Notes under the pieces: model-generated | Databases searched by the model: none | Told to the model about the DNA's origin: nothing | What the model saw: the letters and a program-made list of their open reading frames with translations, nothing else | In this document: in pieces, positions 34,755 through 43,568 of the stretch | How the letters are laid out: each line of letters begins with the position of its first letter | Position numbering within the stretch: the first letter of the stretch is position 1 | Assembly: GCA_964569715.1 (NCBI GenBank) | Contig: CAZMUD010000002.1 | Span: 1-61,027 of the forward strand | Source of the DNA: CAZMUD01 sp964569715 | GTDB lineage: Bacteria > Chloroflexota > Dehalococcoidia > Dehalococcoidales > UBA2162 | Reading direction: 5' to 3' | Length of the DNA stretch: 61,027 nucleotides | Position numbers and translations under genes: made by a program

Positions 34755-36695
34755 GTGAATGGAGCACAATTCAGGAAGCTTTTTGAGCCAACCTGGATAG
34801 GACAAATGCAGCTAAAGAATCGTATAGTGATGCCACCTATGGGAACTGGCTTTGCTACGGAGCAGGGCTATGTCAGCCAGCGACTTATCGACTACTACGA
34901 AGCACGAGCCAGGGGTGGGGTGGGACTGATTATTATTGAGGTTACAGCTCCCGATTTACAATGCAGGGGGTCAGGTTCCCAACTAACCATCGGTGATGAT
35001 AGCTATATCCCCGGGTTTCAGGAATTGGTAGGGGCGATTCATCAACATGGAGCCAAGGTAGCCCTGCAACTACAGCATTCCGGCATGGAGATTAGAGCCG
35101 GTGAGCGTATACAGGTAGCCCCCTCTCCGATTGTGGTGCCAACACGTGTCGTGGGGGTCTCAGGTAAAACTCCCCACGAACTCACCACTGATGAGATTGG
35201 GGAAATCGTGCAGTGGTTTGCTACGGCAGCGAGACGAGCTAGGGAGGCTGGGTTTGATGGGGTAGAGGTACACGGTGCTCACCAGTACCTTATCGCTTCA
35301 TTTCTCTCTTCAGCAACCAATATACGTAAGGACCGGTATGGTGGCACAGTGGAAAATAAGGCGAGGTTTCTTGTTGAGGTTCTTCAGGCTATCAGGAAAG
35401 CAGTAGCCCCGGACTACCCGGTATGGCTACGACTCAATGCTCAGGAATATGGAGTGGAGAACGGCGTCACCATCGAGGAGACCAAACAGGTAGTCCCGAT
35501 GGCTGTAGAAGCTGGTGCTCAGGCTATTCACGTATCAGCCTATGGTGCCGGCTCCTATGTTACGAAAGCCCCAATAGCAGATACGCCAGGTTTCCTGGTG
35601 CCGTTGGCTGGCGAGGTCAAGAGGGTTACCAATGTGCCGGTGATTGCTGTGGGAAGACTTGACCCTGAGATTGGAGAGCAAATTCTGGAGGAAGGTAAAG
35701 CCGACCTGATAGCTATGGGCAGACGCCTGATGGCTGACCCCGAATTACCCAACAAGGTAGCTGAGGATAGGCTGGATGAGGTCAACCCCTGCACCGGGTG
35801 TATGGAGTGTATCGAACGCATGATGTATGACGGTCAGGGGGTAGTGTGTACAATCAATGCTGCTATGGGCAGGGAGAGGGAGTATCAGATTCAGCCAGCC
35901 GAGAGGGTGAAAAGGGTTGTGGTAGTTGGCGGGGGGCCGGCGGGGATGGAGGTGGCCAGGGTGGCGGCGCTAAGGAGTCACCAAGTTGTGTTATTTGAGA
36001 AAGAGTCCAGGCTGGGAGGACAACTTAATGTGGCTGCTATCCCTCCATATAAAGGCGACATTTTGCCCCTAATTAACTATCTGGCAAGCCAGGTAGAGAG
36101 GGCTGGCGTCGAGATTAGGCTGGGCACTGAAGCAACTTCGGAGGTTATTATCGAGAGCCAGCCAGACGCCGTCGTTGTTGCTGTTGGGGGCATTCCCACA
36201 GTCCCTGAGATTCCTGGCGTGGATAGACCAAATGTGGTCATTGCTAAAGATGTTCTGTCCGGCAAAGCAGAGGTTGGACAAAATGTGGTCATCATAGGTG
36301 GAGGAATGGTCGGCTGTGAGACGGGTCACTTCTTAGCCGAGAAGGGGAAGAAGGTAACCATCATTGAAGTATTGAAGCGGATGGCAGCCGATATGCTGCT
36401 CATGGTCAGGCGCCGACGCCTCGACGGGCTGAGGGGGAAACAGGTCGCCATGCTGACCAGTGCAATATGTGAGGAAATAATGGAAGGCAGCGTGATTGTA
36501 ACCACCGGTGAAGGCCAAAAGGAAACTATCCAGGCTGATACCGTCATCTTAGCTGTTGGCTACAGGACAAATGATGACCTATTCAAAGAGTTAGAGGGTA
36601 AGATTCCCGAGGTTTATTGCATTGGCGATTCTTCCCAGCCGCAACGAATAGTGGAAGCCATTAATGATGGCTACCGCACTGGGCTTTCGTTATGA
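34755..36695 (+). CDS. Old Yellow Enzyme/2-enoate reductase-type flavoprotein
   Basis: A 646-residue multi-domain oxidoreductase. The N-terminal FMN-binding TIM barrel (about residues 5-340) has FGVEVHGAHQYLIASFLS-like residues, written here as GVEVHGAHQYLIASFLS. A [4Fe-4S] cluster is bound by NPCTGCMECIER with a distal Cys in VVCTINA. The C-terminal half holds FAD- and NAD-binding domains (VVGGGPAGMEVA and VIIGGGMVGCETG). This is the layout of 2,4-dienoyl-CoA reductase, 2-enoate reductase and the FldZ/BaiCD group, which reduce activated C=C bonds. It starts at GTG 34755 after GAAGGAGG. The catabolic context suggests an enoate or enoyl-CoA substrate. Confidence 0.93.
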   Translation: MNGAQFRKLFEPTWIGQMQLKNRIVMPPMGTGFATEQGYVSQRLIDYYEARARGGVGLIIIEVTAPDLQCRGSGSQLTIGDDSYIPGFQELVGAIHQHGAKVALQLQHSGMEIRAGERIQVAPSPIVVPTRVVGVSGKTPHELTTDEIGEIVQWFATAARRAREAGFDGVEVHGAHQYLIASFLSSATNIRKDRYGGTVENKARFLVEVLQAIRKAVAPDYPVWLRLNAQEYGVENGVTIEETKQVVPMAVEAGAQAIHVSAYGAGSYVTKAPIADTPGFLVPLAGEVKRVTNVPVIAVGRLDPEIGEQILEEGKADLIAMGRRLMADPELPNKVAEDRLDEVNPCTGCMECIERMMYDGQGVVCTINAAMGREREYQIQPAERVKRVVVVGGGPAGMEVARVAALRSHQVVLFEKESRLGGQLNVAAIPPYKGDILPLINYLASQVERAGVEIRLGTEATSEVIIESQPDAVVVAVGGIPTVPEIPGVDRPNVVIAKDVLSGKAEVGQNVVIIGGGMVGCETGHFLAEKGKKVTIIEVLKRMAADMLLMVRRRRLDGLRGKQVAMLTSAICEEIMEGSVIVTTGEGQKETIQADTVILAVGYRTNDDLFKELEGKIPEVYCIGDSSQPQRIVEAINDGYRTGLSL

Positions 36696-36848
36696 AGGTA
36701 TTCACCAGGGTGGAGCTAGGCTATGAATCTGAAAGAGTCAGGTGTCCAGGCTCATAAGTCGAGTAAAGGGTAGCTAGAAATCCTGTGTGCTAGTCCACCC
36801 ACTGAGTAGCATAAGGCTCATATTTAAAATCCAGATAGGAGGGAAAAA

Positions 36849-38447
36849 GTGAACATCGCAACACTGGTTGAGGATAATATCAAGAGATTTGGGGAACGGG
36901 AGACCATCTATTTTGAAGGGAGATGGTATACCAATGTGGAGCGCAATAGAAATGCCAACCGACTGGGCAATGCCCTCAAGACTTTGGGCATAAAGAGGGG
37001 GGATAAGGTAGCTGTTCAGCTCGCCAACTGCCCCCCGGTGCTTTGGGCTTTTCCCGCCATTTTGAAGATTGGGGGCGTTGTTGTTCCCCTTAGCCCCGTG
37101 CTGCGCCCCGATGAGGCTGCCTACATCTACCAGGATTCGGGGGTGGTGGCGGTGATAAGCAGCAGTGACTACCTGGAACGGATAAGAGAGGCCCAGAAAG
37201 AGGTAACCGGGCTCAAGCATATAATCCTGGTGGATAAAGAGGACGAACCAGGCACCATTTCGTATGAGAAGATAATGGCCGGAAGCTCGGATGAGCTGGT
37301 CATTGAGGAAAGGGATAATGACGACGTAGCTACCCTCATGTACACGGCGGGCACCACGGGAAAGCCCAAAGGGGTGATGCATACCCACTATTCCCTCTAT
37401 ACCAACTGTGCCGGGCTCTTAGAAACGATAATGGTGTCACGCTCGACAACGCTGAAGACTGTCATCGGAACTAGGGAACCCGAAACAGGCCAGCTTGTGG
37501 AAGAGGTGCAGGAGGTCAATGGATTGGATACAGACCAAAGCTCGCTTGGCGTCCTTCCTCTTTCCCACTCTTTCGGGATAGCGGTGATGAATGTTGGCTA
37601 TCTCGTTGCGGGAAGGAGCATTCTGATGAAGTGGTGGAACGTGGAGGAGGCGTTGAAAGCCATCGAGCACTTCCGCATTACCACTTTTGCTGGTGTTCCC
37701 ACTATGTATGTGCAGGTTCTCAACTTCCCCGACCTTGACAAGTATGACCTCAGTTCTATTCAATATTGTGCCTGTGGCTCCGCACCTCTGCCTGTGGAAG
37801 TGATTCGTGCCTGGAAGGAGAAATTCGGCCTGGATATTGGCGAGGGGTGGGGCTTGACCGAGGCGGGGGCAAACAACTCCGGCCAGCCCGCGGGCCGCCC
37901 ACCTAAATACGGCTCCATTGGTAAATGCCTCCAAAGGTGCAATACGATGAAGATATTCGATGAGGAGGGAAAGGAAGTCCCCCAGGGCCAGGTGGGTGAG
38001 ATTGTCATCAAAGGCCCCACTATCATGAAGGGATACTGGAACATGCCTGAAGAAACCGCCGAGGTCATCAAGGACGGCTGGCTCTACACTGGAGACATCG
38101 GCTATGTAGATGAAGACGGCTATTTTTACATCACAGAGAGGAAGAAAGACCTCATCATCAGGGGAGGTGAGAACGTCTATCCAAAGGAAGTGGAGGAGAT
38201 ACTCTATCAGCATCCCAAGGTCATGGAGGCAGGGGTAATTGGTATTCCCGACAAGGTTTACGGAGAGGAGATAAAGGCTTTTGTCGCTCTGAAGCCCGGT
38301 GAATCAGCTACAGCCGAGGAGCTCATCGCCTTTTGTAAAGAACGGCTGGCCACTTTCAAGACGCCGAAGTCGGTGCAATTGATGGATTCCCTGCCGAAGA
38401 GTCTTATCGGTAAGATACTGAGAAAAGAACTCAGGGCACTGGGGTAA
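36849..38447 (+). CDS. AMP-forming acyl-CoA ligase
   Basis: A 532-residue ANL-family enzyme that activates a carboxylic acid to its CoA thioester. Motifs are the P-loop MYTAGTTGKPKGVMHTH, the EGWGLTEAG adenine motif, YTGDIGYVDEDGYFY and the hinge ERKKDLIIRGGENVYP. The final catalytic Lys is in PKSLIGKILRKEL. It starts at GTG 36849 after GGAGGG. The best match is to medium/long-chain or aryl-acid ligases, but the substrate cannot be read from sequence. As the last plus-strand gene it could supply the CoA ester to the hotdog proteins and the enoate reductase. Confidence 0.92.
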   Translation: MNIATLVEDNIKRFGERETIYFEGRWYTNVERNRNANRLGNALKTLGIKRGDKVAVQLANCPPVLWAFPAILKIGGVVVPLSPVLRPDEAAYIYQDSGVVAVISSSDYLERIREAQKEVTGLKHIILVDKEDEPGTISYEKIMAGSSDELVIEERDNDDVATLMYTAGTTGKPKGVMHTHYSLYTNCAGLLETIMVSRSTTLKTVIGTREPETGQLVEEVQEVNGLDTDQSSLGVLPLSHSFGIAVMNVGYLVAGRSILMKWWNVEEALKAIEHFRITTFAGVPTMYVQVLNFPDLDKYDLSSIQYCACGSAPLPVEVIRAWKEKFGLDIGEGWGLTEAGANNSGQPAGRPPKYGSIGKCLQRCNTMKIFDEEGKEVPQGQVGEIVIKGPTIMKGYWNMPEETAEVIKDGWLYTGDIGYVDEDGYFYITERKKDLIIRGGENVYPKEVEEILYQHPKVMEAGVIGIPDKVYGEEIKAFVALKPGESATAEELIAFCKERLATFKTPKSVQLMDSLPKSLIGKILRKELRALG

Positions 38448-38503
38448 CCGGGTTTGGGTAGGATGGCAATCTCTTCGACTCCACTATTGTGGGTCACGGC
38501 TCT

Positions 38504-40219
38504 TCATCGACGACGGATGACAGCTAAATAGATAATCGCTACCAGAACTATACAGGCAGTAATGATACCGCCTGGAAGCCACCAGTTAATCGGCTTTGGT
38601 GGTGTCCTGACCACAAATGTCCCTGATAGACCGTCAACGGTTACGGCACAGGTTCCGGCAGTATGCCTAACTATAGTGAAGGTTACTTCTTCACTGGCGC
38701 CGCTTTCCAGGGTTACCTCCCTGGTAGCCACCACCGCATTATCTATCCTGAGGGTTAGTTTATAGCTGCCAGCAAGCTCACCGGTATTGGTTATGAGGGT
38801 AGTGATGGTTACCTCTTCACCAATATCAACCTCAGCCGGAGTTATGGATAGTTCACTGGTGGCAAAGGTAGTCGGGCCCCTGACCACAAATGTCCCTGAT
38901 AGACCGTCAACGGTTACGGCATAGATTCCAGCAACATCCTTAGCTGCGGTGAAGGTTACTTCTTCACTGGCACCACCTTCCAGGGTTACCTCCCTGGTAG
39001 CCACCACCGCATTATCTATCCTGAGGGTTAGTTTATAGCTGCCAGCAAGCTCACCGGTATTGGTTATGAGGGTAGTGATGGTTACCTCTTCACCAATATC
39101 AACCTCAGCCGGAGTTATGGATAGTTCGCTGGCGACAAAGGTAGCCGGGCCAGTGTAAGCCAGAATGGTAAAAGTGGTGAAGTGACTGACTGGCGCGGTG
39201 ATGGTATTGGTCTCAGGGTTAACGGTGCCGCCGACAAGCATAACCCACTCACCGGTTGCCTCATCCCACATAGTCATGAGCAGGTTCTCTTCGGCAACGC
39301 CCTCGGGCATCAGTGACTCGTCATAGGTGATGGTGAGAGTTATCGGCGGGTCAAAGGTAGCCCCTTCGGGTCCGAGGTCATAAGTGAGGCCAATAATATC
39401 GAAATTCTCAGGCGGAGCCAGCCAATCTTCCATCTCGGTCATAGCTATCTCGGTAAGTCGGTCACCCTCCCGGCTAAGCCCCCTGGTGCCCTCGTCAATG
39501 GTTAGCTCACATTTGCCGTCAACAGATTCAGCAACGACTGTCCCGGTGAATGTGCCATCGGCACTGACGAAGCCTGACACATCGGTAGTGCCTGGTGGTA
39601 GAGCCGGTGGCAGAGGCATTTCCTCCTCTTCTTCCTCATCATCTCCACCTCCACCGGGCCCACCACCTCCGCCACCTGAGCTGTATGTGACTGAGCCTAC
39701 CGTTTGAACTGTTTGAGATGAAGGTAAAAGAGCACGTAAAAGAGCAATAACCGAAATCCCGCTAACGCTAACTCCTATAAGCTCTCCGACCACACTGTAG
39801 GTACCAGATTGACTCCCCGAAGGGAATTGTAGGGGTACAGTCTCATTTACCGAGGTAGTCTGGCCCGCTTCTTTGGGAAAGTCCGTTATAGTTACAGTAT
39901 ACCCCGAATTCAGTGTTACGTTGGCACCACTCGCCTGGTGTCTAGCTATGATACTACCGGTGATTTCGGCTTCGTTGGCTAAAGAAAATGGTAATGGTAA
40001 GGTTTTATTACAAGTTGCCGTAGCTTCAATCATAGCGTAAAAAACCTCACTCCCCGTAACCTGAGACTTGCTGAGTTCCACAGTAGAGGTATATTCGAAA
40101 TACTCCCCCAGACTAATGGCAGCTGCCGGCTTTGAAGTGATGGGGAGGAGGCACAGCGCTAAAATCAGGGCGATTATCAAGCGCCATAAAATCCCCGCCG
40201 GCGATGTTTTTCGTCTCAT
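38504..40219 (-). CDS. Secreted surface protein with two CARDB domains and C-terminal membrane anchor
   Basis: A 571-residue exported protein. It has an N-terminal signal peptide (residues 1-34, ending KPAAA), a beta-rich domain, a low-complexity linker with a run of Gly then Asp/Glu and Pro-rich sequence (about 185-215), and a central domain. Two nearly identical 91-residue CARDB repeats follow, each starting SELSITPAEVDIGEEVTITT and ending VTVDGLSGTFVV. A single transmembrane helix (about 547-566) and an RRR tail end the protein. CARDB domains mediate adhesion or cell-wall contact. The repeats are encoded by a 273-bp DNA repeat. It lies at the end of the catabolic block, convergent with the ligase. 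Confidence 0.85.
   Translation of the reverse strand: MRRKTSPAGILWRLIIALILALCLLPITSKPAAAISLGEYFEYTSTVELSKSQVTGSEVFYAMIEATATCNKTLPLPFSLANEAEITGSIIARHQASGANVTLNSGYTVTITDFPKEAGQTTSVNETVPLQFPSGSQSGTYSVVGELIGVSVSGISVIALLRALLPSSQTVQTVGSVTYSSGGGGGGPGGGGDDEEEEEEMPLPPALPPGTTDVSGFVSADGTFTGTVVAESVDGKCELTIDEGTRGLSREGDRLTEIAMTEMEDWLAPPENFDIIGLTYDLGPEGATFDPPITLTITYDESLMPEGVAEENLLMTMWDEATGEWVMLVGGTVNPETNTITAPVSHFTTFTILAYTGPATFVASELSITPAEVDIGEEVTITTLITNTGELAGSYKLTLRIDNAVVATREVTLEGGASEEVTFTAAKDVAGIYAVTVDGLSGTFVVRGPTTFATSELSITPAEVDIGEEVTITTLITNTGELAGSYKLTLRIDNAVVATREVTLESGASEEVTFTIVRHTAGTCAVTVDGLSGTFVVRTPPKPINWWLPGGIITACIVLVAIIYLAVIRRR
38611..39156 (-). repeat. Two tandem 273-bp coding repeats (CARDB)
   Basis: The unit beginning CCACAAATGTCCCTGATAG at 38611 recurs at 38884 with few differences. 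Both copies remain in frame with the surface-protein gene. Such high identity shows a recent duplication or ongoing homogenisation and allows copy-number change. Confidence 0.9.
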
Positions 40220-40397
40220 TTCTTCACCACCCTGCCTCTATATACTTTATCACCAAACCAGTAGCTTCACAACCAGCTTTTCAGTCGCCAGGCAAGCGTT
40301 TCAACTCATTGCCGTGCCGAGCTGTGATTGATAGTGAAGCAGAATCTTTGTAGGGTGAGATAAATAAGGTCTTGTGGGGAGAGATACGGTCTTTTCC

Positions 40398-40670
40398 GAC
40401 AGCCACTGACACCTGGATAGATACCGACCTGAACTGCTGGCAGAGGTGCTTGAGCAAGCGAGCGTAAAACAGGTTGGTATCATGGTCAGCATAGGGATGA
40501 CCGTGGAATCTTCAGCAGAGACTGTGCGCCTGGCTCAGTCTTATGAGGTGGTGCTAGCTGCAGTCGGGATTCACCCCTGGAATGCAGTGTCACCAACTGA
40601 TGAGATACGCCGGCACCTTGCCGAACTTGCTAGGCAGGAACAGGTTGTTGCCATTGGTGAAATAGGGCTG
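40398..40670 (+). pseudogene. Broken tatD (TatD-family nuclease) remnant
   Basis: From 40398 the frame reads DSH-TGA-HLDRYRPELLAEVLEQASVKQ, then VSIGMTVES, AAVGIHPWNA and VVAIGEIGL. These are the successive N-terminal motifs of TatD-family metal-dependent hydrolases (DSHxHLD, GIHPW, GEIGLD). A TGA replaces the residue between the two metal-binding histidines, no start codon fits upstream, and after GEIGL the sequence loses all TatD similarity. About two thirds of the gene is missing. It is a decayed fragment overlapping nothing else. Confidence 0.75.
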
Positions 40671-40685
40671 GCACTGTCCCTAATG

Positions 40686-41462
40686 CTAGTTCAAAGCAGT
40701 TACGAGTTCCTGCCTAGCCGTGTCAGGCTCTTTCAAGGTTATGCGGAGCCTTTGGCTGGGGTTGATTCCTAATCTCGGCGAAAGCCTAAACTTCTTGGGC
40801 AAGCTGGAAGAGGTACTTTTCGTCAGTGGTTCCTCCTCTACTTTGTCTACCTCAGCCATATTAGCTAGCGCAATTACGAGACTGGAGTGTGTGGTGGAGT
40901 ATGGCCGGATGGTGATGACAGTGCCGTGGTTCCAGGAGCCAACCGTGCAGATGATACTATCAAAGCCATCATGAAGTATCTCTGCCAACTGGTATATAAA
41001 TCTCAAAAGACAGGCAGCATTGGCTGACGGAGGTATAACCAGTTCAACTGTGTCTTCAACAAGATCAGCACACTCCTTTGATGAGTGCCTATCCCGATAA
41101 ACCTGCCTGATAGCCTGGGTAAGTTCTGTATGTGTTGTATCTTTGAGGAGGTAGCTGGCTGCTCCGGCCTCTATGGCCTCGGCCCGATAATGCCCCGACT
41201 CAGCTAAGATGATGACGTCAATGCCGGAATACAGGTTGTTTCTTTTCAAACTGCGGGTAGCCTCAAGCCAGTTCATTCCTGTCGTCCACGTGCCCATAAT
41301 AATGATTTCAGTGTGGAGTCTTATCATTTCGAAGAGGGCTTCCTCAGCATTAGCGTAGTCACCCACGATTTTCATGTCCTCCTCCGATTCCAGCATGTGC
41401 CGTAACCCGTAGCGAACGAGTTCGCGGCCATCAACTAAGACGATTCCGATAACTTTATTCAT
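40686..41462 (-). CDS. Pseudo-receiver regulator with an unrecognised output domain
   Basis: A 258-residue protein. Residues 1-125 form a NarL-type receiver by fold (IGIVLVDGRELVRYGLRHML, EATRSL, YLLKDT). The phosphoacceptor is missing: the strand that should read LMD reads IIIMGTW, and the acidic pair is reduced to a single Asp (VDG). The switch Lys in LLKD remains. The C-terminal half (about 140-258), with VELVIPPSANAACLLRFIYQL and TVGSWNHGTVITI, is not the usual LuxR helix-turn-helix and I do not recognise it. It is probably regulated by something other than phosphorylation. No kinase is adjacent. Confidence 0.75.
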   Translation of the reverse strand: MNKVIGIVLVDGRELVRYGLRHMLESEEDMKIVGDYANAEEALFEMIRLHTEIIIMGTWTTGMNWLEATRSLKRNNLYSGIDVIILAESGHYRAEAIEAGAASYLLKDTTHTELTQAIRQVYRDRHSSKECADLVEDTVELVIPPSANAACLLRFIYQLAEILHDGFDSIICTVGSWNHGTVITIRPYSTTHSSLVIALANMAEVDKVEEEPLTKSTSSSLPKKFRLSPRLGINPSQRLRITLKEPDTARQELVTALN

Positions 41463-41581
41463 TGTATTCCTCCCTACTAAAGAATCTGAGAGTGTCCGTA
41501 GCTCTTAGGTTTTCCTACTACCTCTTTCTTCCATTATTCGTCTCCTTTCTGTGATTGTGAGGAAGGGTTACTAGCGCCTTC

Positions 41582-41857
41582 CTAGTTTGGCGAAAATTTG
41601 CGTGGTGTTACTTGGTACATGGGAAAGATGGCTGACCCGTTTATCCTGCCGCTGATATTTCTTGCCCCTTTTCTTTCGGTCATGACATGAGCAATATCGC
41701 GGGGAGGTGTTTTCTGGATGGCAGCCCTCATCCCTACGTCGCTGGCATGAGACCTGCGGAACTCTCTCATGCGTTCATTGTGTTCCTGAAAAGACTCCCT
41801 GCCATTCCCACCGTTGGGGTCAAACCGGTTATCTCTGTTATTCCATATCATTGTCAT
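41582..41857 (-). CDS. Hypothetical basic protein, 91 residues
   Basis: A hydrophilic protein rich in Arg, Asn and Glu (WNNRDNRFDPNGGNGRE near the N-terminus), with no signal peptide, cysteines or transmembrane segment. The ribosome binding site is weak (GGTATGGAAAA before ATGACAATG). It may be a real small gene or a spurious ORF. I recognise no family. Confidence 0.4.
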   Translation of the reverse strand: MTMIWNNRDNRFDPNGGNGRESFQEHNERMREFRRSHASDVGMRAAIQKTPPRDIAHVMTERKGARNISGRINGSAIFPMYQVTPRKFSPN

Positions 41858-41929
41858 TTTTCCATACCTTCTATTGATGAATAATTCTTTTTGCCAATAG
41901 CTGCTCAGAATGCTTCTGGCTATCCTTTT

Positions 41930-42457
41930 CTAATCTACAGTCAGGTAAAACCGGGGAGAAAGGCTACCTCCATCAACATCGGTGTTAGTGCAGTAAAAAC
42001 TGCCGCTATCAATGGTGATTTTGTATTTTGCATACCCCGATAGGGTGAAGCTCACCCGAGCATCGTGCAATGTAATGAAGGTATCGGGAATCGGTGCGCT
42101 GCCACCCATAGATACCTTCTCCCACTGACCAGCATTACTCTCGACATAGCCCCCCACCTTGAGGATTAGGTAGCGATAGTAGTGGGAAAGTTCTTGCGTG
42201 TTGGTGAGATACAGGGTGACCTCGATGTCAGCAGTGTTACTGGTAGCGTCAATGTAGAAGAGGTCACCGGGGGTAGTGACGCCGCCGATTGCTCTTCGGA
42301 ATACGGTCCAAGTTGGTGCTGCTGAAGCTTCAGCGACCTCTATCCGGACTGTCTCCTGTCCAATCACGCCATCGCTTACATCATGGGCGAAGGCTACCGG
42401 CCAAGGGGCGAGCAGTAATACGGCTAAAAGGGGAAACATCTTCTTAATGAAGTGCAT
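41930..42457 (-). CDS. Secreted protein of unknown function
   Basis: A 175-residue protein with a clear Sec signal peptide (MHFIKKMFPLLAVLLLAPWP, cleavage after VAFA). The mature part is beta-rich, with TLYLTNTQELSHYYRYLILKV and a C-terminal YKITIDSG then SFYCTNTDVDGG, suggesting an immunoglobulin-like domain; it has only one Cys. The start is ATG 42457 with AGGGGG upstream. The longer frame to 42484 is excluded because the -10 element of operator D occupies 42484-42489. It is the gene directly controlled by site D. Confidence 0.75.
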   Translation of the reverse strand: MHFIKKMFPLLAVLLLAPWPVAFAHDVSDGVIGQETVRIEVAEASAAPTWTVFRRAIGGVTTPGDLFYIDATSNTADIEVTLYLTNTQELSHYYRYLILKVGGYVESNAGQWEKVSMGGSAPIPDTFITLHDARVSFTLSGYAKYKITIDSGSFYCTNTDVDGGSLSPRFYLTVD

Positions 42458-42483
42458 TGTCGACCCCCTTTGTTTTACCTTCA

Positions 42484-42549
42484 AGTCTAGGGAGGCCGAC
42501 TCACAACCATATCACAAGGCGTGTCTGAACCCTTACAGAGAAATCACAA
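42484..42549 (-). promoter_or_regulatory. Four-box operator and -10 element, site D
   Basis: Read on the minus strand, hexamers TTGTGA (5' base 42549), CTGTAA (42538), TTGTGA (42517) and TTGTGA (42506) lie at offsets 0, 11, 32 and 43. GTCGGCCTCC follows and the -10 TAGACT begins at 42489, 17 bases after the last box starts. The geometry is identical to sites A, B and C. It drives the secreted-protein gene. Confidence 0.78.
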
Positions 42550-42578
42550 ATAGGGATTAGTTTCTGACTGAGGCTTGG

Positions 42579-42794
42579 CTACCCGGCTGTTACCTCGGCA
42601 CGCTTTAGCTTTGCCTGAATGCGAGCCACAAGTTCCCGTGTGCGGAACGGCTTTCTCACGTAGTCGTCCGCACCGAGCGCCAAAGCCTTATGCAGTGAGG
42701 TCACTTTGCACCTTACGGTGAGCATAATATCCAGGATAACTAAATCTGGCTTACACTCTTTCAGTATGGCTAGTGCTGAGCTGCCGTTGGCTAC
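42579..42794 (-). pseudogene. 3' fragment of an ancestral OmpR-type regulator gene
   Basis: The minus strand encodes NGSSALAILKECKPDLVILD, then TVRCKVTSLHKALALGADDY and VRKPFRTRELVARIQAKLKR before TAG. This closely matches the receiver of the regulator at 4863-5558. A 25-residue in-frame deletion removes the segment around the phosphoacceptor, and the winged-helix domain is absent. The 5' end is cut by the duplicated segment at 42789; the missing start of the same gene lies at 43569-43613. Confidence 0.85.
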
Positions 42795-43566
42795 TATGTG
42801 CTTATGAAGGAGGGTTACTATCTGGTCAGGTCTTCTGCTGCATTATGTAGCCTATTCCTGACTTAGTCAGTATATATTTGGGGTTCTTGGCGTCGTCCTT
42901 TAGCTTCTGCCTAAGTCGGGCCATATTTACCTGAAGCAGGTGGGCCTCGCCGATATATTCCTCCCCCCACACCGTCTCTATTATCTGGTCAGGGGTAACC
43001 ACCCGGCCGGCGTTGTGTATCAGGTATGCTAGCAGCCTGTACTCGGTAGCGGTTAAATTCACTTCCTGGCTACTTACGGTGACCTTGTGTCGGACAAAGT
43101 CTATCACCAAGTCTTGGAAAGAGAAAGCTGGCTCGGGATGCTCATCCCAGAGCCTAGTGCGGCGCAGCACTGCCCTCACTCGAGCCACCAGTTCGTTGGA
43201 AGAGAAGGGCTTGGTCACATAGTCGTCAGCTCCGGCATCTAGCCCTTGGACTTTTTCTTCGTCACCGTTCTTGGCGGTAATCATAATTATTGGTAGCTGC
43301 GAAAATTCGCGAATGTTCCGACACACGGTATATCCGTCTATATCAGGCAACATAATGTCCAGCAACACCAGTTCTGGGGTTTTCTCATCAAATATATCCA
43401 GAGCAGCTACCCCGTTGCTGGCGGTGAGTACGCAGTAGCCCTCAAGCTCCAGCATACGCTGCAACATGCGCAATATGTGAGTATCGTCATCGACCACTAG
43501 CACCGACACTTTTCTTGATGGCATGTTAATATCACCTTTTCTGATGCAGGATGCGGGTAACAGCTT
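42789..43566. repeat. Segmental duplication, derived copy (778 bp)
   Basis: This segment repeats 43786-44563 at a constant offset of 997 bases. I saw a single difference (A at 43551, G at 44548). It carries the complete regulator gene 42826-43524 plus the last codons of the upstream receiver gene found only in the other copy, which shows that this copy is the derived one. Confidence 0.93.
42826..43524 (-). CDS. OmpR-family response regulator, duplicate copy
   Basis: A 232-residue receiver plus winged-helix protein, identical in sequence to the product of 43823-44521. The receiver has VVDDD, LLDIMLPDIDG (phosphoacceptor) and DDYVTKPF; the DNA-binding domain has TATEYRLLAY and LLQVNMARLRQKL. 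AAGGTGAT precedes the ATG. Unlike the parent copy, it lies downstream of four-box site C and outside the kinase operon. It may therefore be expressed under different control and could feed back on the same regulon. Confidence 0.92.
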   Translation of the reverse strand: MPSRKVSVLVVDDDTHILRMLQRMLELEGYCVLTASNGVAALDIFDEKTPELVLLDIMLPDIDGYTVCRNIREFSQLPIIMITAKNGDEEKVQGLDAGADDYVTKPFSSNELVARVRAVLRRTRLWDEHPEPAFSFQDLVIDFVRHKVTVSSQEVNLTATEYRLLAYLIHNAGRVVTPDQIIETVWGEEYIGEAHLLQVNMARLRQKLKDDAKNPKYILTKSGIGYIMQQKT

Positions 43567-43568
43567 GC

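Noticed and set aside
38611..39156. Repeats as a CRISPR array
   Set aside because: There are only two 273-bp units, in frame within a protein gene, with no short repeats and spacers. No CRISPR array or cas gene was seen anywhere.
42826..43524. The identical regulator copy as a certain biological duplication
   Set aside because: I kept it as a finding but did not treat it as proven: near-perfect repeats 997 bases apart could also arise by misassembly. The broken-gene flanks make a real event more likely.
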